NCBI RefSeq assembly: GCF_036373705.1
Contig: NC_089861.1
Location: forward strand, 1,053,501 to 1,117,500
Origin: Amia ocellicauda
Lineage: Eukaryota; Chordata; Actinopteri; Amiiformes; Amiidae
Direction of reading: 5' to 3'
DNA: 64,000 nucleotides
The notes under the pieces are model-generated. The model saw only the letters and a program-made list of their open reading frames with translations. It had not been told where the DNA came from and did not search any database. Made by a program: the position numbers and the translations under genes. How positions within the stretch are numbered: the first letter of the stretch is position 1; each line of letters begins with the position of its first letter. Below are positions 11,585 through 23,500 of the stretch, piece after piece.

Positions 11585-13995
11585 GTTTCTCCGGCCGGTG
11601 TGCGCAAAGCCGAACTGGTTACAGCAGCGCAGGGCGTCCTAACGCGCAGCCGCAGACACAGCGACACGGCAGCCACTTCCGGCGCAGGAAGAGCGCGTTT
11701 CCGGCAGCGGCAGAGTCGCGTACGTGTGACGTCAGACCTGGCGTAGTGGTTCAGTGCGGACGTCATGGCATTGTGTGTGTCTGTGTGTGTGAGCAAGAGG
11801 CGCACAACAGCACAGGACTGGGTTGCAGGATCCATTGCTTAACTTCAAATCGCAAATCCAATTTATCCACAGTCATGTTAGCTGAAGAAAACGGCCTGCG
11901 CTGCATACAGCTGTGATAGGATAGACGAGAGCAGCCCCCGTGTCAGATGGGTGTAAACACGGGTATTAGCAGAGAAATAACGGGTCAGATTTGTACCAGC
12001 ATGGCGAGGGAACAGTCGTTTTCATGTGGCAGAAATGAAGAGTGTGGTTGTGGCCAGGGCTGTGGGGAGCCGTGCACAGCCAGTCATGACCGCACAAGCG
12101 CTGGCCTGACAGTGCTTCAGATCAGTGCTGTTGAACACACAGTGACTATATATATAATCATATCAAACTTATTAAAAATGTAACATTTAAACATCTACTG
12201 CAGACTGTAGGAAACGTTTAAACTGTTGTGTTGGCCGGACTGAATGCTATCAGTGGGACTGAAACAACTGAGTAAATGGACAGATGTTGAATTCGTTTTT
12301 AAAAACTCTCCAATTGTATTCCAGCTTTAAAATAACATGCCAGCTCACCTCTGTTCTCTAGTATTAATCTAACACTAACACAGAAGTGAGGGAGACATTC
12401 ATCTCTTTCACAGATTGTGCTGGTGTGTTGTCAGCGTGGCAGGACACCTGGGAGATTTGGGAAGGGAGTGTCTGACATCCATGTGACATTTCCACTTCAT
12501 ATGTGGCTGTTTCTGGTAACCTTTTTCAGGTTTTTAAGTCTTAAGTTTGAACCTCAACACAGCTGACAGGAAGTGAAAACAGAGAAAGCTGGTTCTAATA
12601 ACATCACACAGCTCCAGAGAATGAACTTAGGAGAAATCTACTGTTTTTATAGTTTCTTTCTGGAATATGAACATGACCATCTCCTAATGTCAGCCACGGC
12701 ATTGGCTTTCAATAGTGAAGACAGAATAAATACAGGGGAAGCTGCGGCCAACCAGAGGCTGCTGTCAGTGATCGAGTTACCGCTGCCATCAATAATGTTA
12801 CGAGCCAGAGACCGTCCTGGTGAAGCTGCGGCACAATTAATTCCTCTCACAATGTAGACGCAGAGTGCTGTGAAACCACAGCCATGGCCACTCACATGCA
12901 CACACACAGACACACATACACACAATCATTATTATTTTTTACACACACATTATATACATATATGTACACACACAGTTATTTTTAAAAATGTTTTTTCATT
13001 GTAGAAATATGCTTATTGTTTGCAAAAGTTTTACTACAGTTTTTCCCAATTGTTTACACACTAAATTTGGAACTTGAAACGCAGTCACCGAAACCTGAAA
13101 GTCATGACCAAATCCCTAAACCAAGTCTGCAAAATTGCAAGCACAATTCCTGCTTTATACTCAGTTTCCAATTCTATATCACACTTTTTTCAAAACTCTT
13201 TTGAAAAACATTTCAAAGAATAATTAAAAACAGTGGTTCATTGGGTTTTTATTGACCATTAGTGAGACCAAGTTTAGATTTCACCTCAAAACTAATTTAA
13301 GCATCAGATCAGGCAGCGTTGCACGGTTGCTCCACATTACTCTTCAACTGACACCCAATCATGCCGTCCCTTAAACCACCAGAGGTCATGATGTCTTGGT
13401 GAAGACCCTCGCTGCGTCCCAAACCACTCATACTCATCCGCTCCCTACTGCCTAGGTTTACACTTCATGTGACATTCTTCAACAGCATGGAGCCCATGGG
13501 AACATTTTATGTCAAGCTCAATTTACCCAAGTCAGGTGTTACTTAACCCAGGGAGTGACTGTGGTGTTTATAGCTTCTGATGCAGGAAACCACTGAACAA
13601 ATCACAGATCACAAATGCATTACAATCACAGCTGCTCTTCATGCTACTACAGGTCACCTGACCAATGGCCTCTCCGTTCACCGAGGTTGCATTGATGGCC
13701 ATCCTCATCTCCCTCCTGGTTCTCAGTCTGTGTACAGCAGCTGGGATCTTCACAGAGAAATGCACAGACCTTGAAGGTCCGTTTCCTTCTGATGCAGATT
13801 TTCCTCGACATGCGGAGTACTGTCTGAATACACTCAAAACAAAATGGTTCATATTGTACAAAGGCAGAAGAGAATTAGTGTAAGAATACCACTAGATTAA
13901 CTCTGAATCTGGACACACCCCTCTGAGCTCAGATCACATGTTTAACCCTGATCCCAAACCCAGTCAGTAGCCCTGACCCTTAACCTGACCTGAAC
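11585..13995. other. PPID upstream region and gene-free interval
   Basis: The first ~150 bp upstream of PPID is CpG-rich and is presumably its promoter and 5' UTR. The rest has no recognisable gene, with CA-rich simple sequence near 12895-12975. One short open frame with a signal-peptide-like start (13665-13883) is listed separately. Confidence 0.5.
13665..13883 (+). CDS. Short ORF with signal-peptide-like N-terminus, unknown
   Basis: A 72-codon frame from ATG to TAA. It starts MASPFTEVALMAILISLLV and continues SLCTAAG, which reads like a cleavable signal peptide of about 25 residues. The mature part would have two cysteines. No family recognised, no clear splice sites and no paralogue in the window. 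It may be chance, or an exon of a gene whose other exons I did not find. An open frame also covers it on the other strand. Confidence 0.15.
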   Translation: MASPFTEVALMAILISLLVLSLCTAAGIFTEKCTDLEGPFPSDADFPRHAEYCLNTLKTKWFILYKGRRELV

Positions 13996-14005
13996 CCTGT
14001 TAAAC

Positions 14006-16220
14006 ACGGTAGGTGTGCAGTGCAGTAGGTATGTAGTGCTGTAGGTGTGCAGTGCAGAAGGTGTGCAGTGCAGTAGGTGTGTAGTGCTGTAGGTGTGTAG
14101 TGCTGTAGATGTGCAGTGCAGTAGGTGTGCAGTGCAGAAGGTGTGCAGTGCAGAAGGTGTGCAGTGCAGAAGGTGTGCAGTGCAGTAGGTGTGTAGTGCT
14201 GTAGGTGTGCAGTGCAGAAGGTGTGCAGTGCAGTAGGTGTGTAGTGCTGTAGGTGTGTAGTGCAGTAGGTGTGCAGTGCAGAAGGTGTGCAGTGCAGTAG
14301 GTGTGTAGTGCAGTAGGTGTGTAGTAGGTGTGTAGTGCAGTAGGTGTGTAGTAGGTGTGTAGTGTAGTAGGTGTGCAGTGCAGTAGCTGTGCAGTAGGCG
14401 TGTAGTGTAGTAGGTGTGCAGTGCTGTAGTTGTGTAGTCCAGTAGGTGTGTAGTGCAGTAGGTGTGTAGTGCAGTAGGTGTGCAGTGCAGTAGTAGTGCA
14501 GTAGGTGTGCAGTCAGTGTGCAGTCAGTGTGCAGGAGGTGTGCAGTGCAGTAGGTGTGCAGTAAGTGTGCAGGAGGTGTGTAGTGTAGTAGGTGTGCAGT
14601 GCAGTAGATGTGCAGTAAGTGTGCAGTAGGTGTGCAGTGCAGGAGGTGTGCAGTAGTGCAGTAGGTGTGCAGTCAGTGTGCAGGAGGTGTGTAGTGTAGT
14701 AGGTGTGCAGTGCAGTAGGTGTGCAGTAAGCGTGTAGTGTAGTAGGTGTGCAGTGAAGTAGGTGTGCAGTGCTGTAGTTGTGTAGTCCAGTAGGTGTGTA
14801 GTGTAGTAGGTGTGTAGTGCAGTAGGTGTGCAGTGCAGGAGGTGTGCAGTGCAGTAGGTGTGCAGTAAGTGTGCAGTAGGTGTGCAGTGAAGGAGGTGTG
14901 CAGTGCAGTAGGTGTGCAGTAAGTGTGCAGTGCAGTAGGTGTGCAGTGCAGTAGGTGTGCAGTGAAGTAGGTGTGCAGTGCTGTAGTTGTGTAGTCCAGT
15001 AGGTGTGTAGTGTAGTAGGTGTGTAGTGCAGTAGGTGTGCAGTGCAGGAGGTGTGCAGTGCAGTAGGTGTGCAGTAGGTGTGCAGTCAGTGTGCAGTCAG
15101 TGTGCAGGAGGTGTGCAGTGCAGGAGGTGTGCAGTGCAGTAGGTGTGCAGTAAGTGTGCAGTAGGTGTGCAGTGAAGGAGGTGTGCAGTGCAGTAGGTGT
15201 GCAGTAAGTGTGCAGGAGGTGTGTAGTGTAGTAGGTGTGCAGTGCAGTAGATGTGCAGTAAGTGTGCAGTAGGTGTGCAGTGCAGGAGGTGTGCAGTAGT
15301 GCAGTAGGTGTGCAGTCAGTGTGCAGGAGGTGTGTAGTGTAGTAGGTGTGCAGTGCAGGAGGTGTGCAGTGCAGTAGGTGTGCAGTAAGTGTGCAGTAGG
15401 TGTGCAGTGAAGGAGGTGTGCAGTGCAGCAGGTGTGCAGTAAGTGTGCAGGAGGTGTGTAGTGTAGTAGGTGTGCAGTGCAGTAGATGTGCAGTAAGTGT
15501 GCAGTGCAGTAGGTGTGCAGTGCAGTAGGTGTGCAGTAAGCGTGTAGTGTAGTAGGTGTGCAGTGAAGTAGGTGTGCAGTGCTGTAGTTGTGTAGTCCAG
15601 TAGGTGTGTAGTGTAGTAGGTGTGTAGTGCAGTAGGTGTGCAGTGCAGGAGGTGTGCAGTGCAGTAGGTGTGCAGTAAGTGTGCAGTAGGTGTGCAGTGA
15701 AGGAGGTGTGCAGTGCAGTAGGTGTGCAGTAAGTGTGCAGTGCAGTAGGTGTGCAGTGTAGTAGGTGTGCAGTGAAGTAGGTGTGCAGTGCTGTAGTTGT
15801 GTAGTCCAGTAGGTGTGTAGTGTAGTAGGTGTGTAGTGCAGTAGGTGTGCAGTGCAGGAGGTGTGCAGTGCAGTAGGTGTGCAGTAAGTGTGCAGTAGGT
15901 GTGCAGTGAAGGAGGTGTGCAGTGCAGTAGGTGTGCAGTAAGTGTGCAGGAGGTGTGTAGTGTAGTAGGTGTGCAGTGCAGGAGGTGTGCAGTAAGTGTG
16001 CAGTAGGTGTGCAGTGCAGGAGGTGTGCAGTAGTGCAGTAGGTGTGCAGTCAGTGTGCAGGAGGTGTGTAGTGTAGTAGGTGTGCAGTGCAGGAGGTGTG
16101 CAGTAGGTGTGCAGTAAGTGTGCAGTGAAGGAGGTGTGCAGTGCAGTAGGTATGCAGTAAGTGTGCAGGAGGTGTGCAGTGCAGTAGGTATGCAATGCAG
16201 TAGGTGTGCAGTCAGTGTGG
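14006..16220. repeat. 2.2-kb minisatellite, unit about 14-16 bp
   Basis: Tandem array of variants of gtgcagtgcagtaggt, often 10 to 16 bp per step. Larger blocks recur, for example the stretch with gctgtagttgtgtagtccag at about 14420, 14770, 14980, 15580 and 15790. Minus-strand open frames rich in His, Leu, Thr and Cys across this region are by-products of the repeat. Confidence 0.95.
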
Positions 16221-16479
16221 CTGCTGGGCTCCTGTGCAGTGAAGAGCACAGAGTGCAGTGACACTGCAGGCCTGCAGGGGCTCCAGCGCCCATCTCTCCA
16301 CAAGACACTGGAGAGGAGGAGAGACACGGCAGGAAGGAAGAGCTGAGACAGAAAGTGAAAGTGCTGCTGTGAGGGAGGACTGCGCTGCTGCTCCTGCTGA
16401 GAGAGAGAGAAGAAAAGAGGCAGAAAATAGATGGAGTTAACTTTTCAACATGGAAGAAAAGTCCTTCAACAGCTGATCT

Positions 16480-16480
16480 G

Positions 16481-16540
<60 letters not shown>

Positions 16541-17067
16541 TCTGTGTTTCTGTCCTCTGTGTCCTTCAGGAGAGACTGCCATACAACACACCATACAACA
16601 CACACACACACTATACACACACTAGCAACACACCAGCAACACACACACACACACACACTATGCACACTACACACACACACTAGCAACACACCAGCAACAC
16701 ACACATACACACACACACATAACACACATAACACACACACTACACACACTCACAGAGATGGAGAGAGGGGGAATGTGGGAATGGGTAGACATGGAGAGAG
16801 AGGGAGAAGAAAAGAAGGGGTGAGAGATGTGGAGAGAGAGGGGGGATAAAGGGAGGAGATGGAGGGAAGGAGAGGCAATGGCATGAAGCGAGGGAGAGAG
16901 AAAGAGAGAGTGAGAGTTAGTGGGGAAGAGGGAAGGGGAGAGAAGAGGAAGAAAATCGTAGAGGGAGAGAGGTGGAGAGAGATGGAGGAGTAAGATGTCA
17001 GTTAGAAGAAGAACTGGACAGGTTTGGCCATTAGTGAAAAAGGTCATATAAAACACATACATGACAG

Positions 17068-17132
<65 letters not shown>
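16480..17132. repeat. Cluster of simple repeats (GA, CA, GA-rich, ATT)
   Basis: A (ga)n run lies at about 16481-16537, CA-rich sequence at about 16590-16755 and GA-rich sequence at about 16755-17000. An uninterrupted (att)n run of about 62 bp lies at about 17070-17131. No gene seen. Confidence 0.9.
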
Positions 17133-17304
17133 AAATAAAATTGAAAAAAGTTAGAAAAAAGGAGAGATAATGAGAGAGCAGCATCAGTAAGAGAAGAAGG
17201 GAGAGGAGGAGAGAGGGGAGACAGAGGGAATGAGTGTGGGAGGGATGGAGGGAGAGGCAGTGGGACTGAAGAGGGATATAAACTGTGTTGTTTCTCTCTG
17301 ACAG

Positions 17305-17592
17305 GGGGGAGACAGACTGCTTCCCCTGAGACACAGCGTCTCTCAGAGCTGAGGATTGTGCTGCTGGGGAAGAGATGGGCTGAGAAGAGTTTATCAGGAA
17401 ACACCATCCTGGGCAGAGAGGCGTTTAATACTGAGAGAGAGACTGAGCAGAGTGAGAAGAGCCAGGGTGACGTGGCCGGGAGGCAGGTCACTGTGGTCGA
17501 CACGCCAGGCTGGGGGTGGAGTGATTCTGTACAGGAGAGTCCAGAGTGTGTTAAACAGGAGATTGTGCGCAGTGTGTCTCTGTGCCCCCCAG
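17305..17592 (+). pseudogene. GIMAP (AIG1-type) GTPase exon, truncated
   Basis: Large GTPase-domain exon of the immunity-associated GIMAP family, also found in fish NLR neighbourhoods. A polypyrimidine tract and cag end at 17304. The frame then reads LRIVLLGKRWAEKS (G1/P-loop), SGNTILGREAF and VVDTPGWGWSD (G3). It stops resembling the family at SLCPP, where the 24-bp array begins in the same frame and runs on as Val/Gly/Ala residues to a stop at about 17807. The P-loop has Glu where the family has Gly just before the lysine. The missing G4/G5 half and the altered P-loop point to a pseudogene. It could instead be a gene interrupted by repeat expansion or misassembly. Confidence 0.7.
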
Positions 17593-20500
17593 CTGTGGTT
17601 GTTGTGGTAGTTGGAGCTGCAGTTGTGGTTGTAATGGGAGCTGCAGTTGTGGTTTGTGTGGAAGCTACAGCTGTTGTAGTAGTGGGAGCTGCAGTTGTGG
17701 TGGTGGTCGGAGCTGTGGTTGTTGTGGTAGTGGGAGCTGCGGTTGTTGTGGTAGTGCGAGCTGCAGTTGTGGTGGTAGTGGGAGCTGCGGTTGTTGTGGT
17801 AGTGTGAGCTCCAGTTGTGGTAGTGGGAGCTGCAGTTTTGGTTGTAGAGGGAGCTGCAGTTGTAGTAGTGGGAGCTGCAGTTGTGGTGGTGGTTGGTGCT
17901 GCGGTTGTGGTTGTAGTGGGAGCTGCGGTTGTTGTTGTAGAGGGAGCTGCGGTTGTGGTTGTAATGGGAGCTGCAGTTGTAGTAGTGTGAGCTCCAGTTG
18001 TGGTGGTGGTTGGTGCTGCGGTTGTGGTGGTAGTGGAAGCTGTGGTTGATGTGGTACTGTGAGCTGCAGTTGTGGTGGTATTTGGAGCTACAGTTGTTGT
18101 GGTAGTGGGAACTGTGGTTGTTGTGGTAGTGGGAGCTGCAGTTGTGGTGGTGGTCGGTGCTGTGGTTGTGGTTGTAGTGGGAGCTGCGGTTGTTGTAGTG
18201 GGAGCTGCAGTTGTGGTGGTGGTCGGAGCTGTGGTTGTTGTGGTAGTGTGAGCTGTGGTTGTTGTGGTAGTGGGAGCTGCAGTTGTGGTGGTGGTCGGTG
18301 CTGCGGTTGTGGTTGTAGTGGGAGCTGCGGTTGTTGTAGTGGGAGCTGCAGTCGTGGTTGTAGAGGGAGCTGTGGTTGTTGTGGTAGTGTGAGCTGTGGT
18401 TGTGGTGGTAGTGGGAGCTGCAGTTGTGGTTGTAATTGCTGCTATAGTTGTGGTGGTAGTGGGAGCTGCAGTTGTTGTAGTGGGAGCTGCAGTTGTGGTT
18501 GTAGTGGGAGCTGCGGTTGTTGTTGTAGAGGGAGCTGCGGTTGTGGTTGTAATGGGAGCTGCAGTTGTAGTAGTGTGAGCTGCAGTTGTGGTGGTGGTTG
18601 GTGCTGCAGTTGTGGTAGTGGTCGGAGCTGTGGTTGTTGTGGTAGTGTGAGCTGCGGTTGTTGTGGTAGTGCGAGCTGCAGTTGTGGTGGTAGTGGGAGC
18701 TGCGGTTGTTGTGGTAGTGTGAGCTCCAGTTGTGGTAGTGGGAGCTGCAGTTTTGGTTGTAGAGGGAGCTGCAGTTGTAGTAGTGGGAGCTGCAGTTGTG
18801 GTGGTGGTTGGTGCTGCGGTTGTGGTTGTAGTGGGAGCTGCGGTTGTTGTTGTAGAGGGAGCTGCGGTTGTGGTTGTAATGGGAGCTGCAGTTGTAGTAG
18901 TGTGAGCTCCAGTTGTGGTGGTGGTTGGTGCTGCGGTTGTGGTGGTAGTGGAAGCTGTGGTTGATGTGGTACTGTGAGCTGCAGTTGTGGTGGTATTTGG
19001 AGCTACAGTTGTTGTGGTAGTGGGAGCTGCAGTTGTGGTGGTGGTTGGTGCTGCGGTTGTGGTGGTAGTGGAAGCTGTGGTTGATGTGGTACTGTGAGCT
19101 GCAGTTGTGGTGGTATTTGGAGCTACAGTTGTTGTGGTAGTGGGAGCTGCAGTTGTGGTTGTGGGAGCTGCAGTTGTGGTGGTGGTCGGTGCTGTGGTTG
19201 TGGTTGTAGTGGGAGCTGCGGTTGTTGTAGTGGGAGCTGCAGTTGTGGTTGTAGTGGGAGCTGTGGTTGTTGTTGTAGTGGGAGCTGCAGTTGTGGTGGT
19301 AGTGGGAGCTGCAGTTGTGGTTGTGGGAGCTGCAGTTGTGGTGGTGGTCGGTGCTGTGGTTGTGGTTGTAGTGGGAGCTGCGGTTGTTGTAGTGGGAGCT
19401 GCAGTTGTGGTGGTGGTCGGAGCTGTGGTTGTTGTGGTAGTGTGAGCTGTGGTTGTTGTGGTAGTGGGAGCTGCAGTTGTGGTGGTGGTCGGTGCTGCGG
19501 TTGTGGTTGTAGTGGGAGCTGCGGTTGTTGTAGTGGGAGCTGCAGTCGTGGTTGTAGAGGGAGCTGTGGTTGTTGTGGTAGTGTGAGCTGTGGTTGTGGT
19601 GGTAGTGGGAGCTGCAGTTGTGGTTGTAATTGCTGCTATAGTTGTGGTGGTAGTGGGAGCTGCAGTTGTTGTAGTGGGAGCTGCAGTTGTGGTTGTAGTG
19701 GGAGCTGCGGTTGTTGTTGTAGAGGGAGCTGCGGTTGTGGTTGTAATGGGAGCTGCAGTTGTAGTAGTGTGAGCTGCAGTTGTGGTGGTGGTTGGTGCTG
19801 CAGTTGTGGTAGTGGTCGGAGCTGTGGTTGTTGTGGTAGTGTGAGCTGTGGTTGTTGTGGTAGTGGGAGCTGCAGTTGTGGTGGTGGTCGTTGCTGTGGT
19901 TGTGGTTGTAGTGGGAGCTGCGGTTGTTGTAGTGGGAGCTGCAGTTGTGGTGGTAGTGGGAGCTGCAGTTGTGGTTGTAATTGCTGCTATAGTTGTTGTC
20001 GTAGTTGGAGCTGCAGTTGTGGTGGTAGAGGGAGCTGCAGTTGTGGTTGTAATGGGAGCTGCAGTTGTTGTGGTAGTGGGAGCTGCAGTTGTGGTAGTGG
20101 GAGCTGCAGTTGTGGTGGTGGTCGGAGCTGTGGTTGTTGTGGTAGTGGGAGCTGCGGTTGTTGTGGTAGTGCGAGCTGCAGTTGTGGTGGTAGTGGGAGC
20201 TGCGGTTGTTGTGGTAGTGTGAGCTCCAGTTGTGGTAGTGGGAGCTGCAGTTTTGGTTGTAGAGGGAGCTGCAGTTGTAGTAGTGGGAGCTGCAGTTGTG
20301 GTGGTGGTTGGTGCTGCGGTTGTGGTTGTAGTGGGAGCTGCGGTTGTTGTTGTAGAGGGAGCTGCGGTTGTGGTTGTAATGGGAGCTGCAGTTGTAGTAG
20401 TGTGAGCTCCAGTTGTGGTGGTGGTTGGTGCTGCGGTTGTGGTGGTAGTGGGAGCTGCGGTTGTTGTGGTAGTGCGAGCTGCAGTTGTGGTGGTAGTGGG

Positions 20501-23500
20501 AGCTGCGGTTGTTGTGGTAGTGTGAGCTCCAGTTGTGGTAGTGGGAGCTGCAGTTTTGGTTGTAGAGGGAGCTGCAGTTGTAGTAGTGGGAGCTGCAGTT
20601 GTGGTGGTGGTTGGTGCTGCGGTTGTGGTTGTAGTGGGAGCTGCGGTTGTTGTTGTAGAGGGAGCTGCGGTTGTGGTTGTAATGGGAGCTGCATTTGTAG
20701 TAGTGTGAGCTCCAGTTGTGGTGGTGGTTGGTGCTGCGGTTGTGGTGGTAGTGGAAGCTGTGGTTGATGTGGTACTGTGAGCTGCAGTTGTGGTGGTATT
20801 TGGAGCTACAGTTGTTGTGGTAGTGGGAGCTGCAGTTGTGGTGGTGGTCGGTGCTGTGGTTGTGGTTGTAGTGGGAGCTGCGGTTGTTGTAGTGGGAGCT
20901 GCAGTTGTGGTTGTAGTGGGAGCTGTGGTTGTTGTTGTAGTGGGAGCTGCAGTTGTGGTGGTAGTGGGAGCTGCAGTTGTGGTTGTGGGAGCTGCAGTTG
21001 TGGTGGTGGTCGGAGCTGTGGTTGTTGTGGTAGTGTGAGCTGTGGTTGTTGTGGTAGTGGGAGCTGCAGTTGTGGTGGTGGTCGGTGCTGCGGTTGTGGT
21101 TGTAGTGTGAGCTGCAGTTGTGGTTGTGGGAGCTGCAGTTGTGGTGGTGGTCGGTGCTGTGGTTGTTGTGGTAGTGTGAGCTGTGGTTGTTGTGGTAGTG
21201 GGAGCTGCAGTTGTGGTGGTGGTCGGTGCTGCGGTTGTGGTTGTAGTGGGAGCTGCAGTCGTGGTTGTAGAGGGAGCTGTGGTTGTTGTGGTAGTGTGAG
21301 CTGTGGTTGTGGTGGTAGTGGGAGCTGCAGTTGTGGTTGTAATTGCTACTATAGTTGTGGTGGTAGTGTGAGCTGCAGTTGTAGTGGGAGCTGCAGTTGT
21401 GGTTGTAGTGGGAGCTGCGGTTGTTGTTGTAGAGGGAGCTGCGGTTGTGGTTGTAATGGGAGCTGCAGTTGTAGTAGTGTGAGCTGCAGTTGTGGTGGTG
21501 GTTGGTGCTGCAGTTGTGGTGGTGGTCGGTGCTGCGGTTGTTGTGGTAGTGTGAGCTGCAGTTGTTGTGGTAGTGGGAGCTGCAGTTGTGGTGGTGGTCG
21601 TTGCTGTGGTTGTGGTTGTAGTGGGAGCTGCGGTTGTTGTAGTGGGAGCTGCAGTTGTGGTGGTAGTGGGAGCTGCAGTTGTGGTTGTAATTGCTGCTAT
21701 AGTTGTTGTGGTAGTTGGAGCTGCAGTTGTGGTGGTAGAGGGAGCTGCAGTTGTGGTTGTAATTGGGAGCTGCAGTTGTTGTGGTAGTGGGTGCTGCAGT
21801 TGTGGTTTGTGTGGAAGCTGCAGCTGTTGTAGTAGTGGGAGCTGCAGTTGTGGTAGTGGGAGCTGCAGTTGTGGTGGTGGTCGGAGCTGTGGTTGTTGTG
21901 GTAGTGGGAGCTGCGGTTGTTGTGGTAGTGCGAGCTGCAGTTGTGGTGGTAGTGGGAGCTGTGGTTGTTGTGGTAGTGTGAGCTCCAGTTGTGGTAGTGG
22001 GAGCTGCAGTTTTGGTTGTAGAGGGAGCTGCAGTTGTAGTAGTGGGAGCTGCAGTTGTGGTGGTGGTTGGTGCTGCGGTTGTGGTTGTAGTGGGAGCTGC
22101 GGTTGTTGTTGTAGAGGGAGCTGCGGTTGTGGTTGTAATGGGAGCTGCAGTTGTAGTAGTGTGAGCTGCAGTTGTGGTGGTTGGTGCTGCGGTTGTGGTG
22201 GTAGTGGAAGCTGTGGTTGATGTGGTACTGTGAGCTGCAGTTGTGGTGGTATTTGGAGCTACAGTTGTTGTGGTAGTGGGAGCTGTGGTTGTTGTGGTAG
22301 TGGGAGCTGCAGTTGTGGTGGTGGTCGGTGCTGTGGTTGTGGTTGTAGTGGGAGCTGCGGTTGTTGTAGTGGGAGCTGTAGTCGTGGTTGTAGAGGGAGC
22401 TGTGGTTGTTGTGGTAGTGTGAGCTGCAGTTGTGGTTGTGGGAGCTGCAGTTGTGGTGGTTGTCGGTGCTGTGGTTGTTGTGGTAGTGTGAGCTGTGGTT
22501 GTTGTGGTAGTGGGAGCTGCAGTTGTGGTGGTGGTCGGTGCTGCGGTTGTGGTTGTAGTGGGAGCTGCGGTTGTTGTAGTGGGAGCTGCAGTCGTGGTTG
22601 TAGAGGGAGCTGTGGTTGTTGTGGTAGTGTGAGCTGTGGTTGTGGTGGTAGTGGGAGCTGCAGTTGTGGTTGTAATTGCTGCTATAGTTGTGGTGGTAGT
22701 GGGAGCTGCAGTTGTTGTAGTGGGAGCTGCAGTTGTGGTTGTAGTGGGAGCTGCGGTTGTTGTTGTAGAGGGAGCTGCGGTTGTGGTTGTAATGGGAGCT
22801 GCAGTTGTAGTAGTGTGAGCTGCAGTTGTGGTGGTGGTTGGTGCTGCAGTTGTGGTGGTGGTCGGAGCTGTGGTTGTTGTGGTAGTGTGAGCTGTGGTTG
22901 TTGTGGTAGTGGGAGCTGCAGTTGTGGTGGTGGTCGTTGCTGTGGTTGTGGTTGTAGTGGGAGCTGCGGTTGTTGTAGTGGGAGCTGCAGTTGTGGTGGT
23001 AGTGGGAGCTGCAGTTGTGGTTGTAATTGCTGCTATAGTTGTTGTCGTAGTTGGAGCTGCAGTTGTGGTGGTAGAGGGAGCTGCAGTTGTGGTTGTAATG
23101 GGAGCTGCAGTTGTTGTGGTAGTGGGAGCTGCAGTTGTGGTAGTGGGAGCTGCAGTTGTGGTGGTGGTCGGAGCTGTGGTTGTTGTGGTAGTGGGAGCTG
23201 CGGTTGTTGTGGTAGTGCGAGCTGCAGTTGTGGTGGTAGTGGGAGCTGCGGTTGTTGTGGTAGTGTGAGCTCCAGTTGTGGTAGTGGGAGCTGCAGTTTT
23301 GGTTGTAGAGGGAGCTGCAGTTGTAGTAGTGGGAGCTGCAGTTGTGGTGGTGGTTGGTGCTGCGGTTGTGGTTGTAGTGGGAGCTGCGGTTGTTGTTGTA
23401 GAGGGAGCTGCGGTTGTGGTTGTAATGGGAGCTGCAGTTGTAGTAGTGTGAGCTCCAGTTGTGGTGGTGGTTGGTGCTGCGGTTGTGGTGGTAGTGGGAG

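Noticed and set aside
15086..16749. Minus-strand frames of 413 and 477 codons rich in His, Leu, Thr and Cys
   Set aside because: They translate the 14-16-bp minisatellite and flanking simple repeats, with no non-repeat domain.
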